A stretch of 64,000 nucleotides of DNA from UBA11740 sp035635855 (lineage in GTDB: Bacteria; Acidobacteriota; Blastocatellia; Pyrinomonadales; Pyrinomonadaceae): the NCBI GenBank assembly GCA_035635855.1, contig DASQAF010000034.1, forward strand, positions 62,001-126,000. The letters are read 5' to 3'. The position numbers and the translations under genes are program-made. Under the pieces are notes generated by a model, which saw only the letters and a program-made list of their open reading frames with translations, was not told the origin of the DNA and made no database searches. This document shows, piece after piece, positions 17,675 through 26,650 of this stretch; the stretch's first letter is position 1; each line of letters starts with the position of its first letter.

Positions 17675-17770
17675 CAACAAGGGTGAAGGCTGAATGTCTT
17701 CCCCGCTGTGCAGCCTTCATTGGCTGCACCTGAAAGCGGCAGCGAGTGAGGCGCTGCCGCTTTCTTTTTT
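17675..17770 (+). ncRNA. Candidate small RNA ending in an intrinsic terminator
   Basis: A roughly 95-nt transcript is predicted from a promoter-like pair at 17641-17668 to a strong terminator at 17732-17770. Inside, TGAAGGCTG (17684-17692) can pair with CAGCCTTCA (17711-17719), while the overlapping GTGCAGCC (17708-17715) can pair with GGCTGCAC (17722-17729). The two helices exclude each other. No open reading frame precedes or follows on the plus strand, so this looks like a free-standing RNA and not a leader. It does not match an RNA family I recognise. Confidence 0.45.
17732..17770 (+). terminator. Rho-independent terminator
   Basis: Perfect 13-bp stem GAAAGCGGCAGCG (17732-17744) / CGCTGCCGCTTTC (17752-17764) with a 7-base loop, followed by six T. 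The orientation is clearly plus strand. Confidence 0.85.
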
Positions 17771-17964
17771 CGATTGACGTCTTGCCTGCGTTAAAAACTC
17801 GCCGACCCGGGCATATTTCACCATTGCCCTTTCGGACGGGTTGAAAGATGGTTGGCAAGGGCAAGCGCTGCTTCCCGCGCGCCAACCCCCGGGAGACGGT
17901 TATTTTGTTGAATGCACCTTGGAGGGCTGATGGCCCTGGCTAAGCGGACTGCAGCAGAAATGAC

Positions 17965-18612
17965 CTAGCCAATCTTCACCAGGCGCATCTTGATCGCGTA
18001 GCGGACCAAACCGGCCACATCGTGGATATTCAGGCGATCCATTAGCTGGGCCCGATGCGTTTCGACAGTTTTCACGCTGATACCCAAATCGAGTGCGACC
18101 TGTTTCATGGTCTTGCCTTCGGCGATCAGTTGCAGTACTTGTCGCTGGCGGGTTGAGAGGATTTCCTCCGGACGCGAAGCGCGAGTGCGCCGAACATATT
18201 CATCGATGACCGGCCGCGATATTTGCGGGCTGAGAAAAATCTCACCACGAGCAGCCGATCTAATGGCCAATTCCAATTCCTCAATTGAGGCGCCCTTGAG
18301 TAAGTACCCTGAAGCGCCCGCGCGTAAAGCCTGAAAGACGTGTTCTTCGTCCGAATGAATCGAGAGTATGACCACGCGAACGTCGGGATGTAGCTCAGTG
18401 AGCCGCGTGGTGGCTTCGAGTCCATTCAACTCAGGCATCGCGATATCCATTAGGACTATCTGCGGTTGATGCTCAGCTACCAAACGCAAGACTTCCCTGC
18501 CGTTGCTGGATTCGGCTACTACTTCAATCCCGGACAACTTGTCCAGCAGTGATCGGATACCTGCCCGGACCAGCGTATGGTCGTCGGCGATGAGGACGCG
18601 TGTGGGGTCCAT
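17965..18612 (-). CDS. NarL/LuxR-family response regulator
   Basis: 215 residues. The receiver at 1-120 has RVLIADDH, phospho-acceptor Asp in IVLMDIAMPELNG, ILSIHSD and YLLKGAS. The LuxR-type helix-turn-helix at about 148-208 reads LSTRQRQVLQLIAEGKTMKQVA, then ISVKTVETHRAQLMDRL. It starts 7 bases after the stop of the NarX-type kinase, so the two form an operon and a cognate pair. It is a DNA-binding transcription factor. Possible targets include the GGGG palindromes at 17481-17520 and 22866-22926, but that is only a positional guess. Confidence 0.95.
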   Translation of the reverse strand: MDPTRVLIADDHTLVRAGIRSLLDKLSGIEVVAESSNGREVLRLVAEHQPQIVLMDIAMPELNGLEATTRLTELHPDVRVVILSIHSDEEHVFQALRAGASGYLLKGASIEELELAIRSAARGEIFLSPQISRPVIDEYVRRTRASRPEEILSTRQRQVLQLIAEGKTMKQVALDLGISVKTVETHRAQLMDRLNIHDVAGLVRYAIKMRLVKIG

Positions 18613-18619
18613 TTCACTA

Positions 18620-21172
18620 TTACTCTTCGTTCAAGGGGAAAGAAACGCTTATTTCAGTTCCACGCATTGGCGCGGATTCAATTTTCAGGCGGCCCTGAGC
18701 GGCAACGGCGCGTTCTTCCATGCCGCGCAAACCCAGGTTCCAGGCCGGCGGCGAATTCTTGATCAAGCGCGCGACGTCAAAGCCCACGCCGTCATCCATA
18801 ACTTTTATGGTCAGATTTCCGTTAGCACGCTTCAGGCACACCAGAACGCGGGTCGCCCGGGCATGGCGCACTACATTCGTCAGTGCTTCCTGGACAATTC
18901 GGAAGCAAGCTGTTTCAAGTTCCACGCCCAGGCGGCGGCCATCTTCGAGGTCGCTCTGAAGGTCGGCCACGATGCCGCTACGCTGAGCGCAGCGATCGAC
19001 GTACCAGCGCAGCGCGGAGCTAAGTCCCAGGTTATCCAGCACCGACGGCCGTAGGTTGAGGGACAGTTCACGCACCCGGTCCAGGGCTTCATCAACAATT
19101 ACCAGACTGTCATCAATAGACGACGGCTGCGAACCGCTCTGCGTTGAGTGCCGGAGAGATTGCAGGTTGATGCGCACGGCCGTCAGCACCTGTCCAATTT
19201 CGTCGTGCAACTCGCGCGCTATAACTTGCCGCTCAGCTTCCTGCGCTTCGATCAATCGCTGCGAGTACGTGCGGAGCGCTTCCTGAGCGCGCTTGCGCTC
19301 GGTCATATCGCGCGCCACGCCCTGCACTCCGATCGGTTTGCCGTTTTCGTAGATCAGCCGGCTGCTGACTTCCACCGGCACGCGCCGGCGGTCTTTCGTA
19401 ATCAAATCAATTTCGTAGGTCGTCTCACCCTCATCGTCAAGCTTCTTACAGAGGTTCTCGCGCACATACCGCAAGCTTCCCGGCGCCACAAAGTTGGAAA
19501 AGTGTTTGCCGAGGATCTCTTCACGAGAAAAGCCTGAGAGTTGCTCAGCCGCGTGGTTGAATGACGTGTAGCGTCCGCCCAGATCGTGAACATAAAGCGC
19601 ATCTTTGGCATTTTCAAACAGCTCGCGATAGCGCTCTTCACTCTCACGCAAGGCCTCTTCAATACTTTTTCGCTCAGTGATGTCATAGGCGGTCGAGAGG
19701 ATGCACTGCTCGCCCTTCAGTTTGATAGGCTCAACAAAGACCAACAGGTCCAGGATGCGCCCGGACTTAGTGCGCGCGCGACTCTCATACCCGCGTAACG
19801 CTCCCGGCTCTCGCAGTTCGTCAATCAGTTTTTCTCGGTCCTGGTGGTCAACGTAAATGTTCAGGTCGAGCACCGTTTTCCCAATGACTTCGTCGCGCTC
19901 GTACCCAAAAGTGCTCAGGAACGAATCGTTTGCATTCAGAAAATATCCGTCGACCAAACGTGTGATGATCAAGGGTGCCGGACTGGAGTAGAAGGCTTTT
20001 GAGAATCGTTCTTCACTTTCGCGCAACTCTTCTTCAGAGCGTTTGCGTTCAGTGATGTCCTGAGTAGTTCCTTCGTAGTAGGCGACGCTTCCCTGCCCGT
20101 CCCGGACGGCCCGCGCGTTTACTGAGATCCAAATCCGGCTGCCGTCTTTGCGATAGATCTGGTGTTCGAACTCCCGCACCACCCCGTGTTCTGCGATCAG
20201 TCGCTTGAATTCTTCGCGTCGCGCGGGGTCGACGTAAACCTCGTGGGTAATATCGAGCCGGCAGCGAATAAATTCTTCGGGCGAGTCAAAACCATGCATC
20301 CGGGCGAGGGCAGGATTGGCCACGATATATTGACCTTCCGGCGTAGTTTGAAAAATTCCTTCGCCGGCGTTTTCAAAGATGTCGCGATATTTTCGCTCGG
20401 CTTCAACGATCGCCTGCACGGCCCGCTTGCGTTCGGTGATGTCGGTGGCAAACACGGCCAGACCTGCGGGTACGGGATAAAAACGGTTTTCCCACCAGTT
20501 GTTCCGCGCTGGATAATAAAAGTCACAATTGACGGTGACGCGGTCGTCCATTGCCCGACGATATTCATGCTCTAAGTCGGTCCCGACGATGTCTGGAAAC
20601 ACTTCCCAGAGAGTTCGCCCCAAAACCAGTTCGCGAGGACGTCCGATTGCCCGCACGGCGGCTTCATTCACGTAAGCGTAGCGCCAGTTGTAATCGAAAA
20701 GCAGGTAAACGTCTGTGATATTGGCTAGTATCAACTGCGTTTGCGCCTCGGCTTGCCGCAGCGATTCTTTCAGCCCCATTTGCTCGGTAATGTCCTGGCT
20801 CAATCTGACCAGATTCAGCGGCCGTCCGTACTCATCGCGAATGACTGAAACGCTGTTCAGCACCCAGACGATAATGGCGTCCTTGCGAATATATCGTTTT
20901 TCGATCAGGAACGACGAGATTTCGCCAGAGAGCAAGCCCTGGACTTTTGCCAACGTTCTAGGCAAGTCATCAGGATGGGTGATGCTTCGAAAGTCGCGCG
21001 CGTTGAGCTCGGCTTCCGTATAACCGGTAAGCGCGCAGTACGCCGCGTTCACCTTCACAAACCGGCCCTGAAGATCGGTAATTGAAAGTCCAACCGCCGC
21101 GTCCGCGAAAAAGGATTTCAGTAATTCATCGCTCCCGCTCGGGTCGAGATCGTCAACTCGAAGTTCACTCAT
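18620..21172 (-). CDS. Multi-PAS histidine kinase of the NarX/DegS (HisKA_3) class
   Basis: From the ATG at 21172 it has 850 residues and no membrane segment. There are five PAS domains in a row (about 13-130, 145-248, 258-378, 388-500, 510-628), each ending in DITE or DMTERK. HisKA_3 carries H656 in ARELHDEIGQVLTAVRINL. A short HATPase shows FRIVQEALTNVVRHA, DDGVGF and LGLRGMEERA. This class phosphorylates NarL-type regulators, and such a gene follows 7 bases downstream. A GTG at 21292 would add 40 residues of unconserved appearance, so the ATG start is preferred, although neither has a strong ribosome site. Confidence 0.92.
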   Translation of the reverse strand: MSELRVDDLDPSGSDELLKSFFADAAVGLSITDLQGRFVKVNAAYCALTGYTEAELNARDFRSITHPDDLPRTLAKVQGLLSGEISSFLIEKRYIRKDAIIVWVLNSVSVIRDEYGRPLNLVRLSQDITEQMGLKESLRQAEAQTQLILANITDVYLLFDYNWRYAYVNEAAVRAIGRPRELVLGRTLWEVFPDIVGTDLEHEYRRAMDDRVTVNCDFYYPARNNWWENRFYPVPAGLAVFATDITERKRAVQAIVEAERKYRDIFENAGEGIFQTTPEGQYIVANPALARMHGFDSPEEFIRCRLDITHEVYVDPARREEFKRLIAEHGVVREFEHQIYRKDGSRIWISVNARAVRDGQGSVAYYEGTTQDITERKRSEEELRESEERFSKAFYSSPAPLIITRLVDGYFLNANDSFLSTFGYERDEVIGKTVLDLNIYVDHQDREKLIDELREPGALRGYESRARTKSGRILDLLVFVEPIKLKGEQCILSTAYDITERKSIEEALRESEERYRELFENAKDALYVHDLGGRYTSFNHAAEQLSGFSREEILGKHFSNFVAPGSLRYVRENLCKKLDDEGETTYEIDLITKDRRRVPVEVSSRLIYENGKPIGVQGVARDMTERKRAQEALRTYSQRLIEAQEAERQVIARELHDEIGQVLTAVRINLQSLRHSTQSGSQPSSIDDSLVIVDEALDRVRELSLNLRPSVLDNLGLSSALRWYVDRCAQRSGIVADLQSDLEDGRRLGVELETACFRIVQEALTNVVRHARATRVLVCLKRANGNLTIKVMDDGVGFDVARLIKNSPPAWNLGLRGMEERAVAAQGRLKIESAPMRGTEISVSFPLNEE

Positions 21173-21610
21173 AGGAGAGTCCGTTTGTGCAGCATTCCCG
21201 AAAGCCAATAACGCGAGAACGCGCTCTTCCTGCTTCCGATCTTTTCCGCGACCGTCAGCTATGCGACCAGCAAGCAGACCGGGTAAGCGCACCCGGTTGA
21301 TTCAAGTCAACCCAGATTGGAGCAAGGCGAGAGGTTCGATCGGTGTCCGAACAGACAGGATACGGGGGCGTGTCTGCCGTTCGCATCGACGCGTGGGACC
21401 TCAAGTCTAAACGGATTCTAATGCCCCCATTCGTATCATGCAACTTCTGATACCGCGATAAATCTGCGTACGCAACAAAGAATTGGGTCATGATCCAACT
21501 TCTTGGATGCAGCTTGAAAAGTGAGCACCGTCCAGCCCGTGAATCACGCGCAACAGGCGGATCCACAAACAGACGGCATTAGTATCCACTTAAGCGGAGT
21601 CAAATCTGGA
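21173..21610. other. Divergent intergenic region, no gene seen
   Basis: About 440 bases between the minus-strand kinase and the plus-strand receiver remnant. It has a small hairpin (GGTTGA/TCAACC at 21294-21311) and no recognisable promoter or gene. Confidence 0.4.
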
Positions 21611-22088
21611 ATGACTTTGGTTGTTAACGAAGAGAGGATCCCGCTGGCACGTGACGTGCCCTGACACTCATCGGCGTCAGCAAGACGCCGTGGTTAAGAC
21701 AGTTTTGCAGCGCAATGCCTCGCCCTTTCGCACCACTCGTCCGTTTCCACCGCACCAGGTTCTTCCCAATCCATTGTTCACTGACGGGCGCGAAGCGTAT
21801 CGCCTGCTGAAATCAGATGCCGACTTCAAAATCGCGATCTTCAACATGACCATGCCAAATCTCAGAGGACTGGACATCGTTCGTTATATGAAGACCGAGA
21901 AGAGGCTCATGCGAATTCCGGTGCTCGTGGTCAGCGGCGAGCCGGGGCTGAAACAAATGTCGGACAGCTTCGCGGCCGGCGCTACAGTATTCCTTGCAAA
22001 GCCTTTTACTCCGGATCAATTACAACGCACGCTGCGCATCGCTCTCAGTAGCCGGGAATCTCAACGGCAATTCCAGTGCGCTGCTTAG
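21611..22088 (+). pseudogene. Degenerate receiver domain, probably frameshifted
   Basis: The main open frame (from about 21780) reads as the C-terminal two thirds of a receiver: TDGREAYRLLKSDADF, MPNLRGLDIVRYMKTE, IPVLVVSGE, FLAKPFTPDQLQ. The phospho-acceptor position is Asn (IFNMTMPN). In another frame, from an ATG at 21611, comes TLVVNEERIPLARDV, which looks like the missing first strand of a receiver, about 53 codons upstream as expected, again with Asn replacing an acidic-pocket Asp. The two parts are out of frame, and a stop follows at about 21662. This suggests a decayed or non-phosphorylatable receiver. A single 155-residue frame from TTG 21621 is the alternative reading. Confidence 0.5.
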
Positions 22089-22248
22089 CTTATCGCATAG
22101 TTAGAGACGTGTCCTCGGGGCAGTAGCACGACCGTGAGGTAGGGCTCAAATTGATCTCACAGAAACAGACCCGCCGAGACGACTTAGCTGCCGACAAAAA
22201 CTTCGCATTCAGGCAGTGCCGTTCAGTCCGATCATGAGCCGCTTCGGA

Positions 22249-22596
22249 TTACCGAAGGTACGCGATTCCCTGAACCTCAATCGGCTGACCTTCGCGCAGG
22301 ATGACTTCGGTGCTGACTTCCAGCGGCACGCGGTGGCCATCCTTCGCGATCAAATCGATTTCATAGACCGTTCCCACACGCTGGGTGCCGTTGCTAATAA
22401 TCTGTGCGCGGACGTGCGCGGCGATTTCCGCCGGCACCAGGTCCGCGATGTTCATGCGAGATATTTCTGCCCAGCTATGCCCCGAGATCGCTTCTCCGGT
22501 GTGATTCAGGAAAGTGAAATTCCCGGCCATGTCGTGCGCATAAACAATCTTGTTCGCGCCCTGGAATAGCTCCCGATGATCTTGCTGTATATCCAT
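22249..22596 (-). CDS. Stand-alone PAS domain fragment
   Basis: From the ATG at 22596: ELFQGANKIVYAHDMAG, FLNHTGEAISGHSWAEI, then YEIDLIAKDGHRVPLEVS and EVQGIAYLR. It closely resembles the last PAS domains of the kinases at 642-3896 and 18620-21172. It stops exactly where those continue into ARDVTERK and the dimerisation helix. No kinase domain follows on the minus strand. It is therefore either a remnant of a broken kinase or a PAS-only sensor. A longer frame to 22800 adds residues without homology to the domain. Confidence 0.5.
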   Translation of the reverse strand: MDIQQDHRELFQGANKIVYAHDMAGNFTFLNHTGEAISGHSWAEISRMNIADLVPAEIAAHVRAQIISNGTQRVGTVYEIDLIAKDGHRVPLEVSTEVILREGQPIEVQGIAYLR

Positions 22597-23097
22597 AGAT
22601 GGTACTGCTCTGAAAATGTTGGGCGAAAAGGGACAAGCAGGTCGATTGGCCTGGGACAATCGCCTCGATGGGCAACCTTCAGGTCGGCCCAGGACGATGA
22701 CTCGCTGATCTTCAGCACCATCTATGCCACAGAATGCAGGGAAAAATTCAACCCGGAAATGATCGGCACCTCGACTCAACAGGCGGCACAAAGCTTGCAC
22801 AGGTAACCCCGAGGTAAATGTTGCAACAACGCTTTTTTTCGCAGCAATTGATAACCAAAGGATGCTCGCAGTGAGGGGTCAGCCCCGATTCCCTGAAGAG
22901 CTTGCGCCGTGGAGTCACCCCTAAACGACTTTACGAAACCTCGCGATCCTAAGACGAAAAACACTTTACCGAGCTTGATTCTTACCTGCTGCAGGTAAGG
23001 AGTGAAACCTGTTACGAGGATTCCGATAGTCTCCAGAGGGTCCTGAGATCGGGCCGACGCCAATCGTCGTGACCCAAAATTTACACGGAGAAACTAC
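22597..23097. other. Intergenic region upstream of the secreted RHS/M23-like gene
   Basis: About 500 bases without a convincing gene. It contains a 9-base-arm palindrome (CTTACCTGC-T-GCAGGTAAG, 22981-22999) about 100 bases before the start codon, and GGGG-type motifs related to those at 17481-17520 (GAGGGGTCAGCCCC near 22873, GGAGTCACCCCTAAAC at 22911-22926). Confidence 0.5.
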
Positions 23098-24462
23098 ATG
23101 CCTTACTCCCTTCGACTGATACCAGTTGCATTTCGCCTGACTTCCTTTGTGGCCTGCCTGGTGAGCATTGCCGCCGGAGCGACGCTTCCATTGGCGTCAA
23201 ATATAGATGGCACGCGCAACCTCGTCCGATTCATCTCTCATTCAGCCGTCGACCCATCCGAATCTTCGGGCGCGGCGCTTGTCTTTAAATGGAATGTCTC
23301 GGATAAGCAACTCCCTCTACTGAGCCCGGCCGGCGATCGTTTGAAGCGGGGCTTTGATCAGTCGCTCAGCTTTCCGCTGGATCGATTCAGCTTCCCGATA
23401 TTTCAGTCACTGACTCTTGACGAAGAGCATGGCCGGTATCTGCTGCCGACGATCTCGCAGGAGGGCAAAGGCGTACACTTCATTGAGTTCGTCTCCAGTG
23501 AAATCAAGAACACCTTCACCTCAACCGATGGCACGAATATCAAACTCGTCGACAACGACACATTGAAAACGGTTCGCGCCGCTGATGGAACAAAATACAG
23601 CTTCGTTCGCTATCCTGATGGCGAATTTCGTTGTGCCGGCATCAAGGACGCTCGGGGCGCCTCTCTCAGTTTGCTCTATACGGCAAACGGTTTGACTCTT
23701 CATGGCGTGGTGGATTCTTTCGGGCGCACTATCACTTTCAACTATGCCAGCGACGGGATCACGTCGGTCACGCAAAACTGGATGGCCAATTCAGAAGGCT
23801 TGTCGAAAACATGGCTGGTTGGCGAACAGCCGGAATCATCCGCGGTCCAGCGAGTGATGTACGCTCATTCAGTTTCACTCAATTCCGCAAAAGCTCTGCC
23901 CAACAACGCCATAGTCCGAGAGTACACAACCGAGATGGCCGCCTCTGATAAGACGCTCGGGCAAATATTCGGAGGACCAAACGCGGTTGCCGCCGGCAAC
24001 GGATTCGAACCGGCCGGACTGGCTGCGGCATACCCGCTCTATCGCGGCGACATCGTCGGGGATGATGGCATGGTAAGACGCGGACACCTCTCCTACGCCA
24101 TGCACCTGTATGGCAATTACGACGGCACCGGAGACTCTCCGTTGTACGTGCCGCCGGGATTCGCTTCCTATGGCGGTCCGCCGTCGCCAACCGACGCCGT
24201 GGTAACTTTCTATTATCCGCGTCTGGGAAATCTGAGCGATGTCACACTGGCCGTATTTCACATCGCCGATTTTCAGATTAGTAAAGAAGATGGCCGTGTA
24301 AGAATCGGAAACCTCGGAGGCACCGGAGGTGCTTCGGCCTTCTACAAACACACGCACATAGAATTCTATCGCGGTAATACCGGGCTTCCTCCACTGGCTG
24401 CCCGTTCGCACCTGCGAATCGATCCCGCTACGGTCTTCCGGAACACAAAGGAAGCGCAGTAA
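23098..24462 (+). CDS. Secreted protein with RHS/YD-like segment and M23-peptidase-like C-terminus
   Basis: 454 residues. The N-terminus has a signal peptide (hydrophobic about 10-28, then AAGAT). The middle (about 130-240) has YD/RHS-like strands: GTKYSFVRYPDGEF, GASLSLLYTANGL, SFGRTITFNYASDGITSV. The C-terminal part (about 310-450) follows the LytM/M23 pattern: an early His and Asp (MHLYGNYDGTGDSPLYV), then DVTLAVFHIADF, GRVRIGNLGGTGG, and the HxH metal motif HTHIEFYRG (H418, H420). It ends in RIDPATVF, like the VDP tail of M23 enzymes. A zinc peptidase acting on peptide cross-links outside the cell is inferred. The full ligand set needs structural comparison. A GGAGA site precedes the ATG. 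Confidence 0.72.
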   Translation: MPYSLRLIPVAFRLTSFVACLVSIAAGATLPLASNIDGTRNLVRFISHSAVDPSESSGAALVFKWNVSDKQLPLLSPAGDRLKRGFDQSLSFPLDRFSFPIFQSLTLDEEHGRYLLPTISQEGKGVHFIEFVSSEIKNTFTSTDGTNIKLVDNDTLKTVRAADGTKYSFVRYPDGEFRCAGIKDARGASLSLLYTANGLTLHGVVDSFGRTITFNYASDGITSVTQNWMANSEGLSKTWLVGEQPESSAVQRVMYAHSVSLNSAKALPNNAIVREYTTEMAASDKTLGQIFGGPNAVAAGNGFEPAGLAAAYPLYRGDIVGDDGMVRRGHLSYAMHLYGNYDGTGDSPLYVPPGFASYGGPPSPTDAVVTFYYPRLGNLSDVTLAVFHIADFQISKEDGRVRIGNLGGTGGASAFYKHTHIEFYRGNTGLPPLAARSHLRIDPATVFRNTKEAQ

Positions 24463-24517
24463 GAAGCTTGACCAGCCTTCCGCAACCGCAACGTCCAACA
24501 CCAGACTAAGCAACAGC

Positions 24518-25897
24518 ATGAACGTTCCCGCCCCAGAAGCAACTGAGATGTCCGTGGAATCCGCCCTCATAGTCGCCGGCGGTAACCCCACATCCTCCGT
24601 TTTCGATCGGGCTTATGCTGAGGTCCACGACAAGCGCATCCTGATCGTCGACGACGAAGAGGCAGTGCGAGGATTATTCGCCGAATATTTGAGCCAGAAC
24701 TATTCCTGCGTAACAGCGTCCGATGCCCAGGAGGCTCTGGGGCTTCTCTCCCGAGAGCCGTTCGCGCTGGTGCTGACTGATATCCAGATGCCGGGACTCG
24801 GCGGAATCGAACTGTTGCGCAAGATCACCGAACTCTATACAGACACGGCGGTGATTATCGTCTCGGGAATCGATCGCATACAACGCGTGATCGATGCCAT
24901 TCGAGTTGGCGCCTCTGACTACATAGTTAAGCCCTGCGAATTGGACGTGCTGGCGCTACGCGTGGAACGCGCATTGGAAAGGCGCACTCTGTTGCGCAAC
25001 GCGGGCAAATACAAACAGGATCTTGAGCTTCGAAACGCTGAGCTGGCACACCGTAAGGCCGAACTTGAACGGCTCCAGGCCCAGATTACGCAAACGGAAA
25101 AAATGGCCTCGCTGGGCCAAATGGCCGCGGGCGTCGCACATGAGCTGAATAATCCCGCCGGTTTCATCTATAGCAACATCGAACTGCTAAAGGACTATGT
25201 GGCCCGCTTAGAGCGTTACCTCTCGGCCGTTTACGAAGTGGATTTGCCGCCCGCAGCGGCGGCGCGGATCAACGAGATTCGGAGGCAGATTGACTATGAC
25301 AACATCGTTGCCAATCTGAGTTCGATTCTGACTGATTGTTACCTTGGGGCGGAGCGGATCCGGGACGTGGTTCAGAACCTGCGCTTGTTTTCCCGTCTGG
25401 ATGAAGCCGACCTTAAGCGGGTCGATCTGAATGAAGGAATCGAGTCCACGGTGCGACTCCTGTCGCTCTATTACAAGGACGGGCGCATTATCCTATGCCG
25501 CGACTACGGCGAGTTGCCCCAGGTAAATTGCTATGCCGCGCTGCTCAATCAGGTCTGGATGAACTTGCTCATGAACGCCGCCCAGGCCATCGGAAAGGCT
25601 GATGGTGAGGTGCGCATCAGCACACGCTCCGAAGGCGATCATGTCGTGGTTACGTTTAGCGACACTGGCTGTGGGATTGTCTCGGATAACGTGAAGAGAA
25701 TTTTCGATCCATTCTTCACTACGAAACCAGTAGGCGAAGGAACCGGGCTGGGCTTGTCGATCTCGCACGGCATCATCGAACGACACGGCGGCAAAATCGA
25801 GGTGAAGAGTGTTTTCGGCAAAGGAACGACCTTCACAATCTATGTTCCAGTTAATCCAAAGCCACTAATTAATCGGTCAATGAACGAAGCTCTGTGA
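24518..25897 (+). CDS. Receiver-histidine kinase (REC-HisKA-HATPase)
   Basis: 459 residues, soluble. The receiver at about 40-155 has D88 in LVLTDIQMPGLGG and IVKPCE. A long coiled coil (about 160-198, ELRNAELAHRKAELERLQAQI) leads to HisKA with H208 in AAGVAHELNNPAGF, and the HATPase shows LMNAAQAI, DTGCGI and GEGTGLGLS. It has no sensory PAS, so its input is probably phosphorylation of its own receiver by another kinase. It lies 9 bases upstream of a response regulator on the same strand, forming a pair. Confidence 0.94.
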   Translation: MNVPAPEATEMSVESALIVAGGNPTSSVFDRAYAEVHDKRILIVDDEEAVRGLFAEYLSQNYSCVTASDAQEALGLLSREPFALVLTDIQMPGLGGIELLRKITELYTDTAVIIVSGIDRIQRVIDAIRVGASDYIVKPCELDVLALRVERALERRTLLRNAGKYKQDLELRNAELAHRKAELERLQAQITQTEKMASLGQMAAGVAHELNNPAGFIYSNIELLKDYVARLERYLSAVYEVDLPPAAAARINEIRRQIDYDNIVANLSSILTDCYLGAERIRDVVQNLRLFSRLDEADLKRVDLNEGIESTVRLLSLYYKDGRIILCRDYGELPQVNCYAALLNQVWMNLLMNAAQAIGKADGEVRISTRSEGDHVVVTFSDTGCGIVSDNVKRIFDPFFTTKPVGEGTGLGLSISHGIIERHGGKIEVKSVFGKGTTFTIYVPVNPKPLINRSMNEAL

Positions 25898-25906
25898 AAG
25901 GACGCT

Positions 25907-26449
25907 ATGCAATACAAAATCATGATCGTTGACGACGAGCCGGTGAACCTGAGAACCCTGGAAAGATTGTTCCGCCGGGATTACCAGGTGGTGACTGCGC
26001 AATCCGGCGCCGAGGCGCTGACCCTTCTGCAGCATCACGACGTCGCGTTGCTAATCTCAGATCAGCGCATGCCGGAAATGACCGGCATCGAGTTGATGAA
26101 GAATACTGTAGCGATGCGCCCGCAAATGGCGAAGATCCTGTTGACGGGTTACACGGATGTCAGCGCCTTGATTGAAGCGATCAATTGCGGACTGGTCTAT
26201 CGCTACCTGACTAAGCCCTGGAATAACGACGAACTGCGCGTGGCGGTCAGCCGCGCGCTGGAGCACTATGAGATGATGAAGTCCCGCCACCTGCTGGGAA
26301 TGGAGAACCAGCGGCTACGTGTCCGGCTAAATGAAATTAGTGAGCTGGCAACGCAGGGGGTTGAGCTGGAGCCTGATGCGAACGCGCAGGAGATTGCGGA
26401 TTTGGACACTCCATGGGACGAGGAAAAGGTTTACGACCTGGTGATTTGA
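25907..26449 (+). CDS. RpfG-type receiver protein with short C-terminal helix
   Basis: 180 residues. The receiver at 1-120 has IMIVDDEPVNLRTLERL, D52 in LLISDQRMPEMTG, LLTGYTD and YLTKPWNNDEL. This signature is typical of receivers linked to HD-GYP or PP2C outputs, but here only a helical tail of about 60 residues follows, ending in DTPWDEEKVYDLVI. No enzyme domain is present. It is the likely cognate of the kinase 9 bases upstream. The tail may be a protein-interaction segment or what is left of an output domain. Confidence 0.92.
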   Translation: MQYKIMIVDDEPVNLRTLERLFRRDYQVVTAQSGAEALTLLQHHDVALLISDQRMPEMTGIELMKNTVAMRPQMAKILLTGYTDVSALIEAINCGLVYRYLTKPWNNDELRVAVSRALEHYEMMKSRHLLGMENQRLRVRLNEISELATQGVELEPDANAQEIADLDTPWDEEKVYDLVI

Positions 26450-26578
26450 AAAGTGGCACGGGTGTCCCGCCGTAGAATCAGGCGCCCTAGTGTCCTGATT
26501 TAAGAGTCTCAGCGTCATCTCGTGTCTCGGCGGTGAGTTTATTCAAAGCTATTATTCACCGCATTATCTCCCATCTCT

Positions 26579-26609
26579 TTGCCAAAGTCTCACTAACTGT
26601 TTATATAAT
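26579..26609 (+). promoter_or_regulatory. Possible promoter of the serine hydrolase gene
   Basis: A perfect TATAAT at 26604-26609 lies 41 bases before the GTG start. The best upstream partner, TTGCCA at 26579-26584, is 19 bases away, which is a weak match. Confidence 0.3.
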
Positions 26610-26650
26610 GACCCCGTTCGTTCCAGTCTCAGTCAGCGAGGGGAATTTTC

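Noticed and set aside
17649..17885. 78-residue minus-strand frame
   Set aside because: It runs through a clear plus-strand terminator and hairpins; composition looks non-coding.
21292..21292. GTG start for the five-PAS kinase
   Set aside because: The extra 40 residues look unconserved and lack a good ribosome site, though it cannot be excluded.
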